The notes beneath the pieces were generated by a model. It was given only the letters and a program-made list of their open reading frames with translations. It was not told the DNA's origin and did no database searches. This document shows positions 11,155-22,104 of a DNA stretch of 64,000 bases, piece by piece. Position 1 is the stretch's first letter. Each line of letters opens with the position of its first letter. Source of the stretch: Jaltomata sinuosa (Eukaryota > Streptophyta > Magnoliopsida > Solanales > Solanaceae). A program made the position numbers and the translations under genes. The stretch is taken from positions 186,001-250,000 of the forward strand of contig QJPP01000672.1 in the NCBI GenBank assembly GCA_003996215.1, given 5' to 3'.

Positions 11155-11403
11155 ACCAACTGGTCTAGTTGAATTTCATTTATGGGAGGAGGTCACTTGG
11201 TTCCACTTTCTATAACTTTTAACCAAAAAATAAAGAGATGTCATCGACCAATAAACTAGCAGTCGTTGATTGTCAAGTTTTAACACTTGATATATCTTAT
11301 ATACTTTTGTTTGCACATTATTATGTATATATACAATGTAATTTTTTTTCATGAAACGATATCCTATGACACCGCTTTTCCTACCATGGCTCCGCCTCTT
11401 CAA
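11155..11403 (-). mobile_element. GGCGGAGCC-family MITE copy, minus orientation
   Basis: The plus strand ends CCATGGCTCCGCCTCTT, the reverse complement of the family's GGCGGAGCC left end. It begins near GGAGGAGGTCACTTGGTTCC. The 90-codon minus-strand frame here is a chance frame across the repeat. Confidence 0.45.
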
Positions 11404-11554
11404 ATATGTGCCTTTGGGATGACTAAATAGTACTTTAGCCATCAACAAAGGCAGTACCTAGGTGTTATGGGACTGACTCGACCCTTCATGCCCATTCCAC
11501 AAAAGTTGAATACAATTGAAGAGTTACAAATATAAGGAAAAGGGGTAAGCCAGC

Positions 11555-11625
11555 TAATGTTATATTCAAACTGGACATGACAAAGGCGTATGACAGAGTA
11601 TCATGGTATATGAACGACCTTACCT
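11555..11625 (+). pseudogene. Non-LTR retrotransposon reverse transcriptase fragment
   Basis: A short plus-strand segment translates as NVIFKLDMTKAYDRVSW, the DMxKAYDRVxW block of plant LINE reverse transcriptases that carries the first catalytic aspartate. The frame is not open beyond about 25 codons on either side, so it is a relic. The RNase H relic next to it is on the opposite strand, so the source element has been rearranged or two elements are mixed. Confidence 0.7.
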
Positions 11626-11731
11626 CCATAAAAATCAAGCACAATATACGAATTGTGACTTACAATCCTCTTACACAAAAGATGGAAGATAAAACTTCTT
11701 TCATGAGCTATACAAAAGGCTATACAACTTA

Positions 11732-12125
11732 TTAACTAACAAAGAAGTTGGATTTGTCGAATCTTCTTCTTATACTAGGGAGTTCGCTAATTTTGTCTAG
11801 TTGAAAAAATCCTTTCACCTCTCTCGGCAATTGTTGAAAAGTTTCTACTTCTTCCACTATATGCTGCCATTTTTTGCAAAAAAAATCAGTTACATGATTA
11901 ATTTCGCGAAAGCAATGAGACATTATAATCTCTACATTTTCAGTAGCCTTTAGAGTGTCCTTGACGATTCGTCTAAGTTTCAAATTGTTTGTATCCTCGT
12001 TGTTGAGCATGTCTACAATAGTTTGAGAGTCGATTCAAACTCCATATGAATCTTGCCAAATCCATTTTGAGCACACCAATTAATTACCTCCAAAATATGC
12101 AGCTGCAGCTTCTGCATACTGAGAA
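11732..12125 (-). pseudogene. RNase H-like (RVT_3) domain relic
   Basis: Read on the minus strand in two frames, the segment gives an AEA... start, then NWCAQNGFGKIHMEFES, DSQTIVDMLNNED, LRRIVKDTL and MSHCFREINHVTDFFCKKW. These are the glutamate, DSQ aspartate and HC.RE.N.VADxLAK-type blocks of the plant RNase H domain found in LINE polyproteins and stand-alone RVT_3 genes. A frameshift near 12010-12060 breaks it, and the open part is 92 codons. It is not expected to be functional. The origin is either a non-LTR element or a retro-derived RVT_3 gene. Confidence 0.7.
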
Positions 12126-12284
12126 AGCCATGACAAGGTCAAAATGTGATGATTTCTCAACTCACCACCTATCCCATCTTTGGGAATGGACGAAAATATA
12201 TTCCAGAAACTGTTTTCTAATTTTTTGTAAAGTAGAAAAAACAAGTTCTATATGTGACATTTTTTTTTTATTTTACCAAAATCC

Positions 12285-12412
12285 ATTCACCGGGGCTTTC
12301 ACCTCCCGTGGTGATGGGGGTTTTGGCAAGACCCTTACCGCGTCAATAGCACTTCAAAGAAAAAGATACAAATCAATGTAGGGGGACATACAACCTAACC
12401 TCCTTTCACATC
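12285..12412. repeat. Dispersed G-rich repeat, copy A
   Basis: This segment contains GGGGTTTTGGCAAGACCC, the word CGTC, then GTAGGGGGACATACAACC and CTAACCTCC. The same order recurs at 13742-13898, with weaker traces near 10490-10560. The family is unidentified. Its copies lie 1.4 kb apart in the same orientation. Confidence 0.6.
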
Positions 12413-13741
12413 TTAGGACAAAAATTAACTTCTATCCTATGAAGTTTCATGATCCCAAAATCTAATAAATGAGATTACAAAACAAAAGAAAGAAAAAAAT
12501 ATGCATTAAAACTTCACTTGTTAATGCATTAAATCAATAGCAAGTTAAGGAGGGTTGAAGTGCCATGTACTAGACTTCTTGACTCTTCTCCTGAACGATG
12601 GAAATTGCAACTTATTCATCCTCAAAGGACCTTTGACAGAGGCTGGAAGGTCACTTTCATGGAGAAAAGTGACATATATTTCGAGTTCATTGTCTCTTCC
12701 TCACGCACCCAACACCCCCAACCCCATCCCATTGACCATCCCACACTCCGCCAACCCTGAACTCCCATTCCTTAGCTATCACATACCACCCCAATAGTCT
12801 TTTACTAGATTATATATAAATACTCTTGGACAATAATTTATTGCTTACCAAATCATCATCATATATCATATATATATATTATTATTTATAAATTATAATA
12901 TCATATATTATATATTATTATTTATAGATTATATTAAAAGTGGTAAGCTGCAAATACAAAGTTGGATTACCATTTTACCCTATACTAACTAAAAGTATTA
13001 TAAAATATTTAATTAATTAAATATTAAATAGTAATGTTAAGTCAAAAGTTATGCCCATTAGAAATTAATTGACCATTTCACTCTTCAAAAGATCAGCCTT
13101 CAACTCATGAATAATTAAAGCTTCATTGAAAAACCGAGTAAGTGGAAACAATTGTTTCATCTTCCTTTTTTTCATATTTCTAACTTTCATTTATTTGGTC
13201 TCTTAAGCTTCCACCATTAAAATTCTATATTCATGTATAGTCTTTTCATATTCTTTTTTTATACTTTATAAAGTACATAGCAAAGAGTCAAATCATTTTA
13301 TTATTGTATCCCTTCTCTTCTTGTTTCTGCAAAAAAAATTATTTTCCGATAAAAAAAACCCAATATTGATCTTCTGCCACTCCTTGACATGTATTGCTCA
13401 ACATGGGTAAAATTATTTCGTTTTTTATTTATCAATATTTATTCATCATCTGCTAGCTTGTTTTGTTTTATTATTATACACATATACGAGGCACATCCTG
13501 CAAACCTCCCTTTTAGTTGAGACTTCTCAATTTTACTACAAACTTGAGTTGTAATTCAAGATAATTAATAGTAATTCATATTCATTAATCAAACATTGTC
13601 TTGCTTCTTGTACTATAAAATAAATACGAAACCTACTTATTTCTTACCAATGATCACACACTTAATATTAGCTTCCTTATTAATGAACTAAGTTCTATTG
13701 GCACCAAATGGTGAAGGATGAGGGCCTTGTTTTTCTTTTTA
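12413..13741. other. AT-rich intergenic DNA with a C-rich MITE-like patch
   Basis: At 12640-12790 there is a C-rich patch (CCCAACACCCCCAACCCC) that looks like the inner part of the 1238-1629 MITE in reverse orientation. The rest is AT-rich with no coding potential. The two 66-80 codon frames over the patch are not genes. Confidence 0.45.
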
Positions 13742-13898
13742 CCAAAAATCCATTCGCACGGGGTATACACCTTCCATGTGATAGGGGGTTTGGCAAGACC
13801 CAACCACGTCTATATTCACTTCAATGGAAAACCATTTACATAGGTTGGAGGGGGACATAGGGCCTAACCTCCTTTTACATTTTAGAATACAACAAAAA
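13742..13898. repeat. Dispersed G-rich repeat, copy B
   Basis: Same order of motifs as copy A (CCATTCGCACGGGG, GGGGGTTTGGCAAGACCC, CACGTCTATA, GGAGGGGGACATAGGGCC, CTAACCTCC). No terminal repeat or target duplication could be read. Confidence 0.6.
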
Positions 13899-14572
13899 GT
13901 ATCCTAGTAAATATCATGATCTGATAGATATCTTAAGGCAACCAAACTCACAGGTGATGCATCCAGATTGCCACAATGAATGCATTCACAAAAAAAAAAG
14001 AAAAAAAAAAGGAAAGAAGAAGGATGAGGGACTCACACCATGTGAGTTATCTTCAAATTCTATGTAGACAAACAAGTTTGGAAGTTACATTAGAAGCTTA
14101 ATTATTCACTTGATGAATTATTAGTTGATTTTAACAAGAATTAGACAAACAAACAAGGCCATAATACAAATATATGATATGTCTCAAGCTCAACGAAGAG
14201 ACGTACCAATTAATTTGTGTTAGTGACTTGAAAAAGAATGTAATTAATGACTCTACACATCATGTTTATGATAACCTAATTAGTAGTAACACTTTCCAAT
14301 CAAAAAATAATATGATAGATCTTGTTCATCAGACTTTTCCACCTCAAAAACTAATTAATGAATGCTCACATCACAAGCAAGTTGTGATTTGTTTTTTTCT
14401 TTTAATTTTTCTAATTGGGAAGCAATTATATTTGATCTAAACGAAAGGTATATATGTCAGGGGGCACATATGACAACAAACATTTAGCTGTACTAAAACA
14501 GAAAGAAAAAAACACCAAACAGAAGAGGAAAATGACATCCACATGGTACTGAAACAAATAATGTTTACATAA
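13899..14572. other. Intergenic DNA, no gene seen
   Basis: There are A-rich runs at 13989-14025. The 88-codon frame beginning at 14174 has no recognisable motif and no family resemblance that I can see, so I leave it unannotated. Confidence 0.45.
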
Positions 14573-14760
14573 GCATAGCGGAGCCAAATTTTTTATTAAG
14601 GGGATTCAAAATCGAAAGAAGTAAACGCATGAACTAGTTAAAGGGGTTCAACATCTACTATATATACATAAAAACAATTTTAACCAGGTAAAAAGTACTA
14701 TAATTTTTCACCGAAAGGAATTCGGATGAACCCCAGAACACAAGCTAGCTCCGCCCCAGT
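14573..14760 (+). mobile_element. GGCGGAGCC-family MITE
   Basis: It starts CATAGCGGAGCCAAATTTTT, carries the internal word AAGGGGTTCAACATCTACTA, and ends GAACCCCAGAACACAAGCTAGCTCCGCC (split here as GAACCCCAG, then CTAGCTCCGCCCC). The inverted CGGAGC/GCTCCG ends and the internal motif are shared with 33408-33595. Confidence 0.65.
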
Positions 14761-15573
14761 ACATAAGTGTGGAAGGATATGTGATCATCCCAGTTAAAAA
14801 GTTTAAACTGTTAAAGAGAACATATATATAATTGGTAGTAGACTAGCAGTGAGAGTACTGGAACGCATGGCATCTGTCTGCTTTGATATCGTATTAAAGT
14901 GTGTGACCATCTCATTTAAAATCTTAATCAGTTAAAAAAACACATTTTTTTATTGTGTCTCAACACAAACATACTCCAATTTAACTAGGAATACTTAAAT
15001 TTGTCTATAATTTGTAAGAGTTTACGTTATATACACTATTATTATAAGCAAATTTACGCTATCATGTTATATGCACTATAGATAGTGTCCTTAAATAAAT
15101 ATGGGGTTTATAATCTTTAAATTAAGACAGTTTTTTATATATTACTTAAATTTAAAGGCATGCATGTAGATTTACTCTTGAAAAATCTGTTGAGCGGTAA
15201 AGGCTACATATTATACTGTATTACACTTTATAACGGTATTCTTAAATAATTATAAAATATAGCAATATTTTACATTTTATAGCAGACATATATATATTGA
15301 TACACATATATCTAAATTGTATACACAATTCATGTACGCGCATACATACTACATATATGCTAATGAATAGAATGTGTCAAATATATACATTTATATATAC
15401 AATGTATCAGTGTATATACATTAATATTGTATGCGTACACATACAAATATATATATATTATTTTGAAAGAAAAATACTGTTACATTTTGGAAAATGATAA
15501 TATCACTATTTTATGGTTTTTAAAAAAGGACAGTTATGACTAGTTTCGTTACTTATGGAAGATTCTCTATGTA
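14761..15573. other. AT-rich intergenic DNA
   Basis: No gene. Positions 15285-15470 are a long run of TA/CA-rich cryptic simple sequence, and the 66-codon frame over it is an artefact. Confidence 0.55.
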
Positions 15574-15812
15574 CTCCCTCCGTCCCATTTTATGTGGCAT
15601 ACTTTGACTTGACACGGTGTTTAAGAAAAAAAAAAGACTTTTAAAACTTGTGGTCCAAAATAATCCTTGAATATTTGTGTGGTTGTAAATTATTTCATTA
15701 AAGGGTAAAAGGGGAATTTCAAAGTTAAAAATATTTTAATTATAGAAAGGTGACATTCTTTTTTAGACGAATTAAAAAAGAAAGTATGTCATATAAAATG
15801 GGACGGAGAGAG
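15574..15812. mobile_element. Stowaway MITE
   Basis: Perfect-looking termini CTCCCTCCGTCCCATTTTAT (left) and ATAAAATGGGACGGAGAGAG (right) are flanked by TA at 15572-15573 and 15813-15814. Length is 239 bp. This is the best-preserved Stowaway copy in the window. Confidence 0.93.
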
Positions 15813-15814
15813 TA

Positions 15815-17675
15815 GTATATATAATCTAAACTTTTTATTTAACAGTGAATTTAAATTAGTTGTGTCAAATGTCAATAGTTTTCTAAAGTTGAATATGAAA
15901 TGATAATAATTGATGCAAATTCTTGCACGTTTTACATGCTGAAAACAACTGGTAAACATCAAGTGTCATTTGTCCATCATGTCACACACAAAAAAAAAGA
16001 AAATGTTGGCCACTGACAACTGTGACAATTTATGTGGCATTAAGTGATCTATTCCAAATGATATATTCCTAAAGCCAAATGATATTCATTAACAAAATTG
16101 TCTGCCATAATCAAGATTAGTCCAATTAGAAGATAAAATAAACACCATCAAAGTGTCTTAATTAGACCACTAGCTATAGATATGACCCCCACTTAGTACA
16201 CTATAATAATGCACCATTAAATCCCTCATTTTGTTTATTTGAAAATTGATGCAACACCATTTGTTTCCTTTTTTCTAATGTTATTTCACTCAACTGACAG
16301 GAAAACAACATTAGATGTGATCGATACATTGGGTGAGGATGCTGTATGGGATGAAATTCGAGCTTAGTTCAGTGGATTAATCAAAATTCCACATATGAAA
16401 ATATTGGCTAGATCAGAATTGAATATGCGATGGCGTTTTTATCATGACTCGGGAACATCTTGTAATCATATTCTTGATATGTCTAGGATTGGTGTTGCCT
16501 CGATACAATCAGAACTACTCTGTGATCTGGCGACCAACAGTATGAATCTCGCAGAATTTTTCCGCAGTAACAAATCACTTTTCAGCTGGAGCACACTCAT
16601 AATAGCTCTTGAATCAACGACAATCAATCTCGAGCCAGTATCAGAGCTCAAACACGTGATTGTACTCGAGTACTGTTAAATAGTTTTTTTAGACTACAGT
16701 GCGTTTTTTCATACTATAGCATTAGCATAGTATCTGATTTTTTGGCCCATAAGTAAGCCCTCTTACAGAAGAGAAGGGCATCTTCATCCTCTCTTGTAAC
16801 ACAAAAAACTACAATTGTTGAATTCTAATAATAAAAGGCACTCCATCAGAATTTTTCTCTTATTTTTTTTTTACTTTGTGCAATTTACATTCTTGTTCTC
16901 ACTCACTACTCTATCGATTTAGTCAAAAGAAAAAGAGCTTGATGATCATAGTTTTACTTGACTTTAACCTTTTTTTTTATAAATTCAACCCTTATTCAAA
17001 ATAACGTTTTTTTTCGTAAACAGATATATGCCCGGCCACAAATAATGTATTTAGGATCTTTTCATCAGCCTTCATAATTTCAGTCAATTCAGGATTTAAG
17101 TTATATATATTCAGATAATATTAAAACAATTACACCATTAATTTATAAAAACTTAAACTCTTCAACTAAAACAAGTCTTCACATCACAAAAGAACTAATT
17201 AATCTCAATGACTCAGTTCTCAAATAGTCTTTGAGGAATTATAAGATAAGGCATAAAAGGGAGTTGGTCAAGTTCCAAAATTCAGTATTTTCTCCAACTT
17301 TTTTTAATAAAATATTGAGGATAGGGGAAGAGAAAAATAAGTAAGGTCACATTAATGAATCCTCACAAATAAGGTGAAAGTTCAAATAGCCAACCAACTA
17401 AGTTATTAGGATTCCAACTAAATCTATTTTTCCATAGCTTGCTAAATAAGGCGCACTTGTGTTTAATTCATTACTTCAAGTAGGAACCTGTAATCATTCA
17501 ACATATGTAAATACATTGCATTTTGTGAAGCTTTCAATCCAATTAATATATGTTGGTATTATAGGTACAAAACAATTTTATGTCTCCAGGAAATTTCCCC
17601 AATTATATATTGAAGACTGCTTACGGAAAAAGTTAAAGATCAGCCTATTTGAAAGAAAAATTAACTCATATACTC
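15815..17675. other. Intergenic DNA with an unrecognised decayed segment
   Basis: At 16300-16680 base composition rises and both strands have 60-95 codon frames. The plus strand reads TLDVIDTLGEDAVWDEIRA, a stop, then FSGLIKIPHMKILARSEL. It looks like an old coding or retroelement remnant, but I cannot name it. An AATAAAAGG word follows at about 16830. The remainder is AT-rich with no feature. Confidence 0.4.
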
Positions 17676-17857
17676 GTTTATATAAGTTTTAAACTCAAAC
17701 TAGTCATACTTTATTTTGATAATCTCATTATAACTAACTTTCACATGTTGTTTACTTAATTTATTAGCCAGTCTATAAAATTTGAATAATTCAAAAGGGG
17801 AGAAAAACCCACGTATCTATGTTACTTCTAAACATTGTACATAAATATAGTGTATAG

Positions 17858-18003
17858 TCTATGTATAATCTATATGTATACCTTAAACACATATTATACA
17901 CTAAATATAGGCCTATAACCATTTAATTTATCATGTATAATCTATATGTATACCATATACATTAATTATACACTAAATATAGGCCTGTAATCATTTAATA
18001 TAA
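17858..18003. repeat. Tandem repeat, about 73-bp unit, first two copies
   Basis: The units share TGTATAATCTATATGTATAC, then ATTATACACTAAATATAGGC and CCATTTAAT. Two copies lie left of the nested element and two more lie right of it at 18961-19110. Confidence 0.75.
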
Positions 18004-18951
18004 GGGAAAAGGGCATGGACTGTCCACTCTAACAAACAAATGCCACCTAAAATGGCCTTTTCAAACTTATCCCATATAATGGTCATTCGGCCCATAATAA
18101 TCCCTTTCCATGTTTGGGCCATTTCGGTCCATAGTTTCAATTTCTTTTCTTTTTTTTATTTCGAACCCATTTTTAAATAGTTAATTTTAATTTTTTTTTT
18201 TGTTTCGCTACAAAAAAAAAATTGGGCTAAAAAATGCTCTCTTTTTTCAAAAAATAATAATAATTAAATATAATTATATAGAAACTGTATAATTATTGTA
18301 TAGAATATGTATCTATATAAAATATATGTATAGAAACTATATAGGTTGTGTATAGAAACTGTATAGTTATTGTATAAAATATATAGAAATTGTATAATTA
18401 CTGTATATAATATGTATTTTTTATATGATATGTATAAAAAATGTATCATTATTGTATATAATATGTATCTGTATAATATGTGTATAGAAACTGTATCATT
18501 GATGTATAAAATATGTATATGTATCAATGTTGTATAAAATATGCTATTTTTATATAACAAATAAAAATATATTCTTAAAAAAAAGAGTAGCAATTACAAA
18601 ATTAAAAAAATTGTATTTGATCGTTGACAAAAAATGCATCAATTTATAAAATTATTTTTTTAAAAAAAGAACTGCAAAAAAAACAGTGAGGAAAAACAAA
18701 AGAGTAAAAAATTTATTTTTTAGAAAGAAAAAACTAGCAGCAAAATTTTAAAAAGTAATGGAGCAACAATTTTTTTTTGAAAAAACTGGAGTAGCGTGGA
18801 CCTCTTGCAAGTGAAAAGAGAAAAAAGAAAAGAAGAGTAAGAAAAGAAAAAAAAAAGTACATGGCCGAAATAGCCACTTTGTGAGAAATTAATTTCTTTG
18901 GCCATGTTATGAAAATAATTTCAACTGATGGGCCATATTTGTCCTTGCCCC
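18004..18951. mobile_element. Mutator-like non-autonomous element with 9-bp target duplication
   Basis: The ends are an imperfect inverted pair (AAAAGGGCATGGAC left; GTCCTTGCCCC right). TTAATATAA occurs immediately outside on both sides (17995-18003 and 18952-18960), a 9-bp target duplication as in Mutator-type elements. Subterminal words ATTCGGCCCATAA and GATGGGCCATATTTG are also inverted. The interior 18265-18545 is cryptic simple sequence of GTATAGAAACTGTATA-like words. No transposase frame is present. Confidence 0.75.
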
Positions 18952-18960
18952 TTAATATAA

Positions 18961-19112
18961 TATATATAATCTATATGTATACAGTATATATTAATTATAC
19001 ACTAAATATAGGCTTATAACCATTTATTTACCATGTATAATTTATATGTATACCTTATATATTAATTATACACTAAATATAGGCCTAATAACCATTTAAT
19101 TTATCTTGTTTA
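18961..19112. repeat. Tandem repeat, about 73-bp unit, last two copies
   Basis: Continuation of the array interrupted by the Mutator-like insert. The units again carry TATACACTAAATATAGGC and CCATTTA. Confidence 0.75.
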
Positions 19113-19295
19113 GAGGAATATAAATATAAATAAGATTTGTACATATTCTTATCTCTACAAATACGTGTTTAGAATCAAAATCCTACCATTACTCAAACTA
19201 TGTAGACTGGCTAATAAAAGTAAACAATATGATAAAATTGGTTATGGAATTATCAAAATAAAGTATGACTATTTTGCGTTTAAAACTTATATTGG

Positions 19296-20163
19296 CGGCT
19301 ATTTGTATTTTTCTGCTTATAATATATGTAATACTATCTAAATTTTCAAAATTTGAAGATAAAATATGGAATATTTAAAAGAACCGAGTACATTAATCTA
19401 TATTATATTACTAGCCAAGAGCATGACTAAAGCACGAAAGTGGTCAATTTTGTACTGCATTTGCAGGCTATAAGCCAAATAAAGGTGTTGGGCCTAAAGT
19501 TGTAGGAGCAGGCTAAAGGCCCAAAACATATTCCACTCAAACAAGATTTGCACCCGGTAGCCAAATTTACATATAGTATTATTTAAGTTAATTATTTAAC
19601 TTATAGCCATAATTAAATTGATGAAATTCAGGTATCTTATTGTTCTAAGACCTGTTTAAATATACCCTCCCTTCCCTCCAAAAAAGAAGAAGCTACAATA
19701 AATGAAAAAAGAGAAGATGCTTATAGAGAATTTGTATGGTTATATACGAGGCTTTTGAAATTTGTGCTCTTAAATATTCTATTACATTTGTGTGATTATA
19801 AAAAATCATCATTAAGAATAAAATGAGAAGTTTAAGTTAAATCATTTCTATATTTAAAAAGTCGCCACTTTTTTGGGACAAACTTGAAAGAAAATGTTGT
19901 CACATAAACTGAAACAGAAGGAAATTACATTACACAGAGAGCTCATGCACATATAAGTAACCTTCAAGATAACCAAACTACATACAAGCCTTTTTTGGGG
20001 TGGGGGGGGGGGGGTGTGACATAAGTACCCATGCTCACTCAAGAAATAGCCGGTAGATATATAATATACACACATAATACATGCATATATATATTATGTA
20101 ATATTCGCTAGCAAATGCAGATATTTTTGACTGAGCGACCAAATATGTAACGACCCCTTTTTT
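19296..20163. other. Intergenic DNA with a degraded Stowaway
   Basis: Around 19745-19930 the sequence has degraded Stowaway features: TTTGTGCTCTTAAATATTC on the left, and TTGGGACAAACTTGAAAG followed by GTCACATAAACTGAAACAG on the right. A G-run lies at 19997-20015. The 73-codon minus-strand frame here is not supported. Confidence 0.45.
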
Positions 20164-20487
20164 CTAAAGATTCTTGAAAGGTGTAATCTTGATAACTAAG
20201 CCAGGGAAAACATCATCAGGATCATGAATATGTGGATTCTCTTCAACAATAAAAGGATCACCACATTTTTCACTTATTGTATGCAATGTTTCTCCTTCTT
20301 TCACTACATATATTTCATCACATGCCATCTTCTTATAATTCCCTTGCATTTGCACTATGAATTGATGATGATCACTAGTACTCTCACTGGATTCACAGCA
20401 GCTCAACACCAACATAATTGCCAAGAACAATGCACAATACCACGAAATCGTCTCGGCTAAAACTGTCGATGAATGAACACTAGACAT
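20164..20487 (-). CDS. Small LysM-domain protein
   Basis: This is an intronless frame of 107 residues. Residues 16-31 form one hydrophobic segment (WYCALFLAIMLVLSCC), which could be a signal peptide or a signal anchor. Residues 60-103 form a single LysM module: YVVKEGETLHTISEKCGD, then ENPHIHDPDDVFPGLVIKI, with the usual G-x-T-x-x-x-I-S start and the P-G-x-x-I-x-I end. Plants have a family of about 100-residue proteins of this architecture. LysM modules bind N-acetylglucosamine-containing glycans such as chitin or peptidoglycan, but the role of these mini-proteins is poorly defined. Cys56 and Cys75 could pair. No kinase or GPI signal is present, so it is not a LYK/LYM receptor. It stands alone, with no neighbouring gene within 8 kb. 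Confidence 0.85.
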   Translation of the reverse strand: MSSVHSSTVLAETISWYCALFLAIMLVLSCCESSESTSDHHQFIVQMQGNYKKMACDEIYVVKEGETLHTISEKCGDPFIVEENPHIHDPDDVFPGLVIKITPFKNL

Positions 20488-20787
20488 AATTATGGCTAGA
20501 AATTAATGTTAATGATGTTTGTTTTTGTAATTCTTGAAGAAAATGTTGTAATTTTGGAGGGTATTTGTAGGAGTTTTTAATGAGGATTTGTTTGTTTAAA
20601 TGGAATTGAAGTAGTTGTAGGTGGAGTGGGTAATGTGAAATTGTTGGGAGTTGAAAGGGTTCATTCAAGGGGTGTATGGGGGGTTAGGTAACTGTCAGGT
20701 GGATCAAGAAAATATTGAAATTATATATGAGATAAGAGGGAAAATATTATGTTTGTTCAACTGCTTTTTTTTTTTCAATATGAGATA
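20488..20787. promoter_or_regulatory. Promoter/5' region of the LysM gene
   Basis: A TATA-like ATATATAATT on the minus strand at about 20718-20727 lies some 235 bp upstream of the ATG. The minus-strand region is C- and T-rich. The Stowaway at 20788 lies directly upstream. Confidence 0.4.
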
Positions 20788-21007
20788 CTCTCTCAGATTT
20801 AATTTGTTTGTCCGATTTTAATTTGACACAGAGTTTAATAAAGTAAAAAAGACTTTTGAATCTTGTGGTATTAAACTAAAGATATATAGAACCTTAAACA
20901 TGTCATGCAAAAAATTAAAATTAAAAAGTTGTAAAAAAAGGAAAAAAACACCCCTTTTAAAAGGGACTAAAAAGAAGAATAGGATAGGTAAATTGAAATT
21001 AAGGGAG
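20788..21007. mobile_element. Stowaway MITE
   Basis: The left end CTCTCTCAGATTTAATTTG and right end CAAATTGAAATTAAGGGAG (read on plus: TAAATTGAAATTAAGGGAG) are flanked by TA at 20786-20787 and 21008-21009. Length is 220 bp. It sits about 300 bp upstream of the LysM gene start. Confidence 0.8.
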
Positions 21008-21469
21008 TAGTATAGTGCTATGCATTTCAATTTTTTGTCAAACCAAAAGAAGTGAAGTGAGAAAGTTGTCTTTATTATTTTTGGTGTTGCAAGTTAATTT
21101 AACAAAAGTCAATCAAAAATCAACAACACAATTTATAGCTTTGACTTTGTTTTCTTTATGCTTTTGCCTTTTTGTCTTTGAGAGTAATAAATAACCTCTT
21201 TCTTAAGGATGTAATATAGGAGAAATTAAGAGGGTCTAGCATAATAGGAGAATTGAGAAGAGTCTAAGGGAGTCTGACAGAAAATTATACGGTATATTTA
21301 ATAAGGTTAAAAGTCTATTTTTTTTTATGAATATATACATGTTGAATTTCTTGAGGATAAAAATCTTGACCTCTTTTGGAATATTTGATGTTATATACAC
21401 CTTTTACTACTATCTTGTAACTTTTGAAATTTTAACATGTCTATTCTATGATTTTTTTTAAAAAAAATT
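21008..21469. other. Intergenic DNA, nothing recognised
   Basis: AT-rich spacer without coding potential or recognisable repeat. Confidence 0.5.
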
Positions 21470-21640
21470 ATAATCGTGGTGCCCGGGTCAGCTTTCGCGT
21501 ATCTCGACTGATTACGGGATATCCATCACCTTCCACCAGCAACAAGTGCTAAGTAACTCCGTCCACCAAAGCTAGAATATATGAGAAGAATCACTTAATA
21601 TTTTTTGTCTCTGCTGAAATTTAAACCTGAGTCTATTCTA
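21470..21640 (-). mobile_element. SINE-like dispersed repeat
   Basis: The plus strand carries GGTGCCCGGGTCAGCTTTCG, ATTACGGGATATCCATCACC, TAACTCCGTCCACCAAAGCT and TCTGCTGAAATTTAAACCTG. This order is familiar from a common Solanaceae repeat. On the minus strand the last word gives a box-B-like CAGGTTTAAATTTC. I assign it as SINE-like from recalled resemblance. The ends are not defined. Confidence 0.5.
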
Positions 21641-21877
21641 TTATATTACGTGGACAGAAATTTTATGTTCCATTGTTGTAAAAGCTTTATTATAATAACT
21701 CCAAACAATTGATAGCTGCTGCACTTGATTAGAGATAATTGACTTCTAATAATATTCTAATGACCCTGAGTAATAGTTTGGAAAATGATAATATTTGCTA
21801 AATATCATGTAAGTAATGGGTAAAACTACCTGACTGGCCTTACAGTCTAACAAACTTTGATAGCTAAATAAGACTAC

Positions 21878-22104
21878 TGTTATGAAATAATATATTAAGA
21901 ACAAGAAGAATAGAGAGGGAGAAGAGAGATCTTCTTATTGCTCTTGAAGGATTCTTCTTAGGGATTTCAGGATGAATTACAATGAAGGAAAACCCCTTTA
22001 TTTATAGGAAAAAACTGACTTGGTCCCAAAGTTAGGGTTCCTAACTTTTCTCCAAAGAAACATAAATATGGACATTCACTATAATAACAAATACATTTAT
22101 AACA
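21878..22104 (-). repeat. 3' LTR of element B
   Basis: Begins TGTTATG and ends TATAACA, with the polypurine tract directly to its right on the plus strand. It is slightly shorter than the 5' LTR because of an internal indel. Confidence 0.9.

Larger units (their letters stand above)
17676..19295. mobile_element. Large inverted-repeat (foldback) structure with nested insert
   Basis: The arms at about 17676-17790 and 19198-19295 are imperfect reverse complements. The left carries ATAAGTTTTAAACTCAAACT, AGTCATACTTTATTTTGATA and TTATTAGCCAGTCT; the right carries AGACTGGCTAATAA, TATCAAAATAAAGTATGACT and GCGTTTAAAACTTATA. Between the arms lie four copies of a 70-75 bp repeat, themselves split by the Mutator-like insert at 18004-18951. 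No transposase is encoded. Confidence 0.65.

Noticed and set aside
18264..18593. 109-codon minus-strand frame rich in Tyr, Ile and Leu
   Set aside because: Translation of cryptic simple sequence inside the Mutator-like element.
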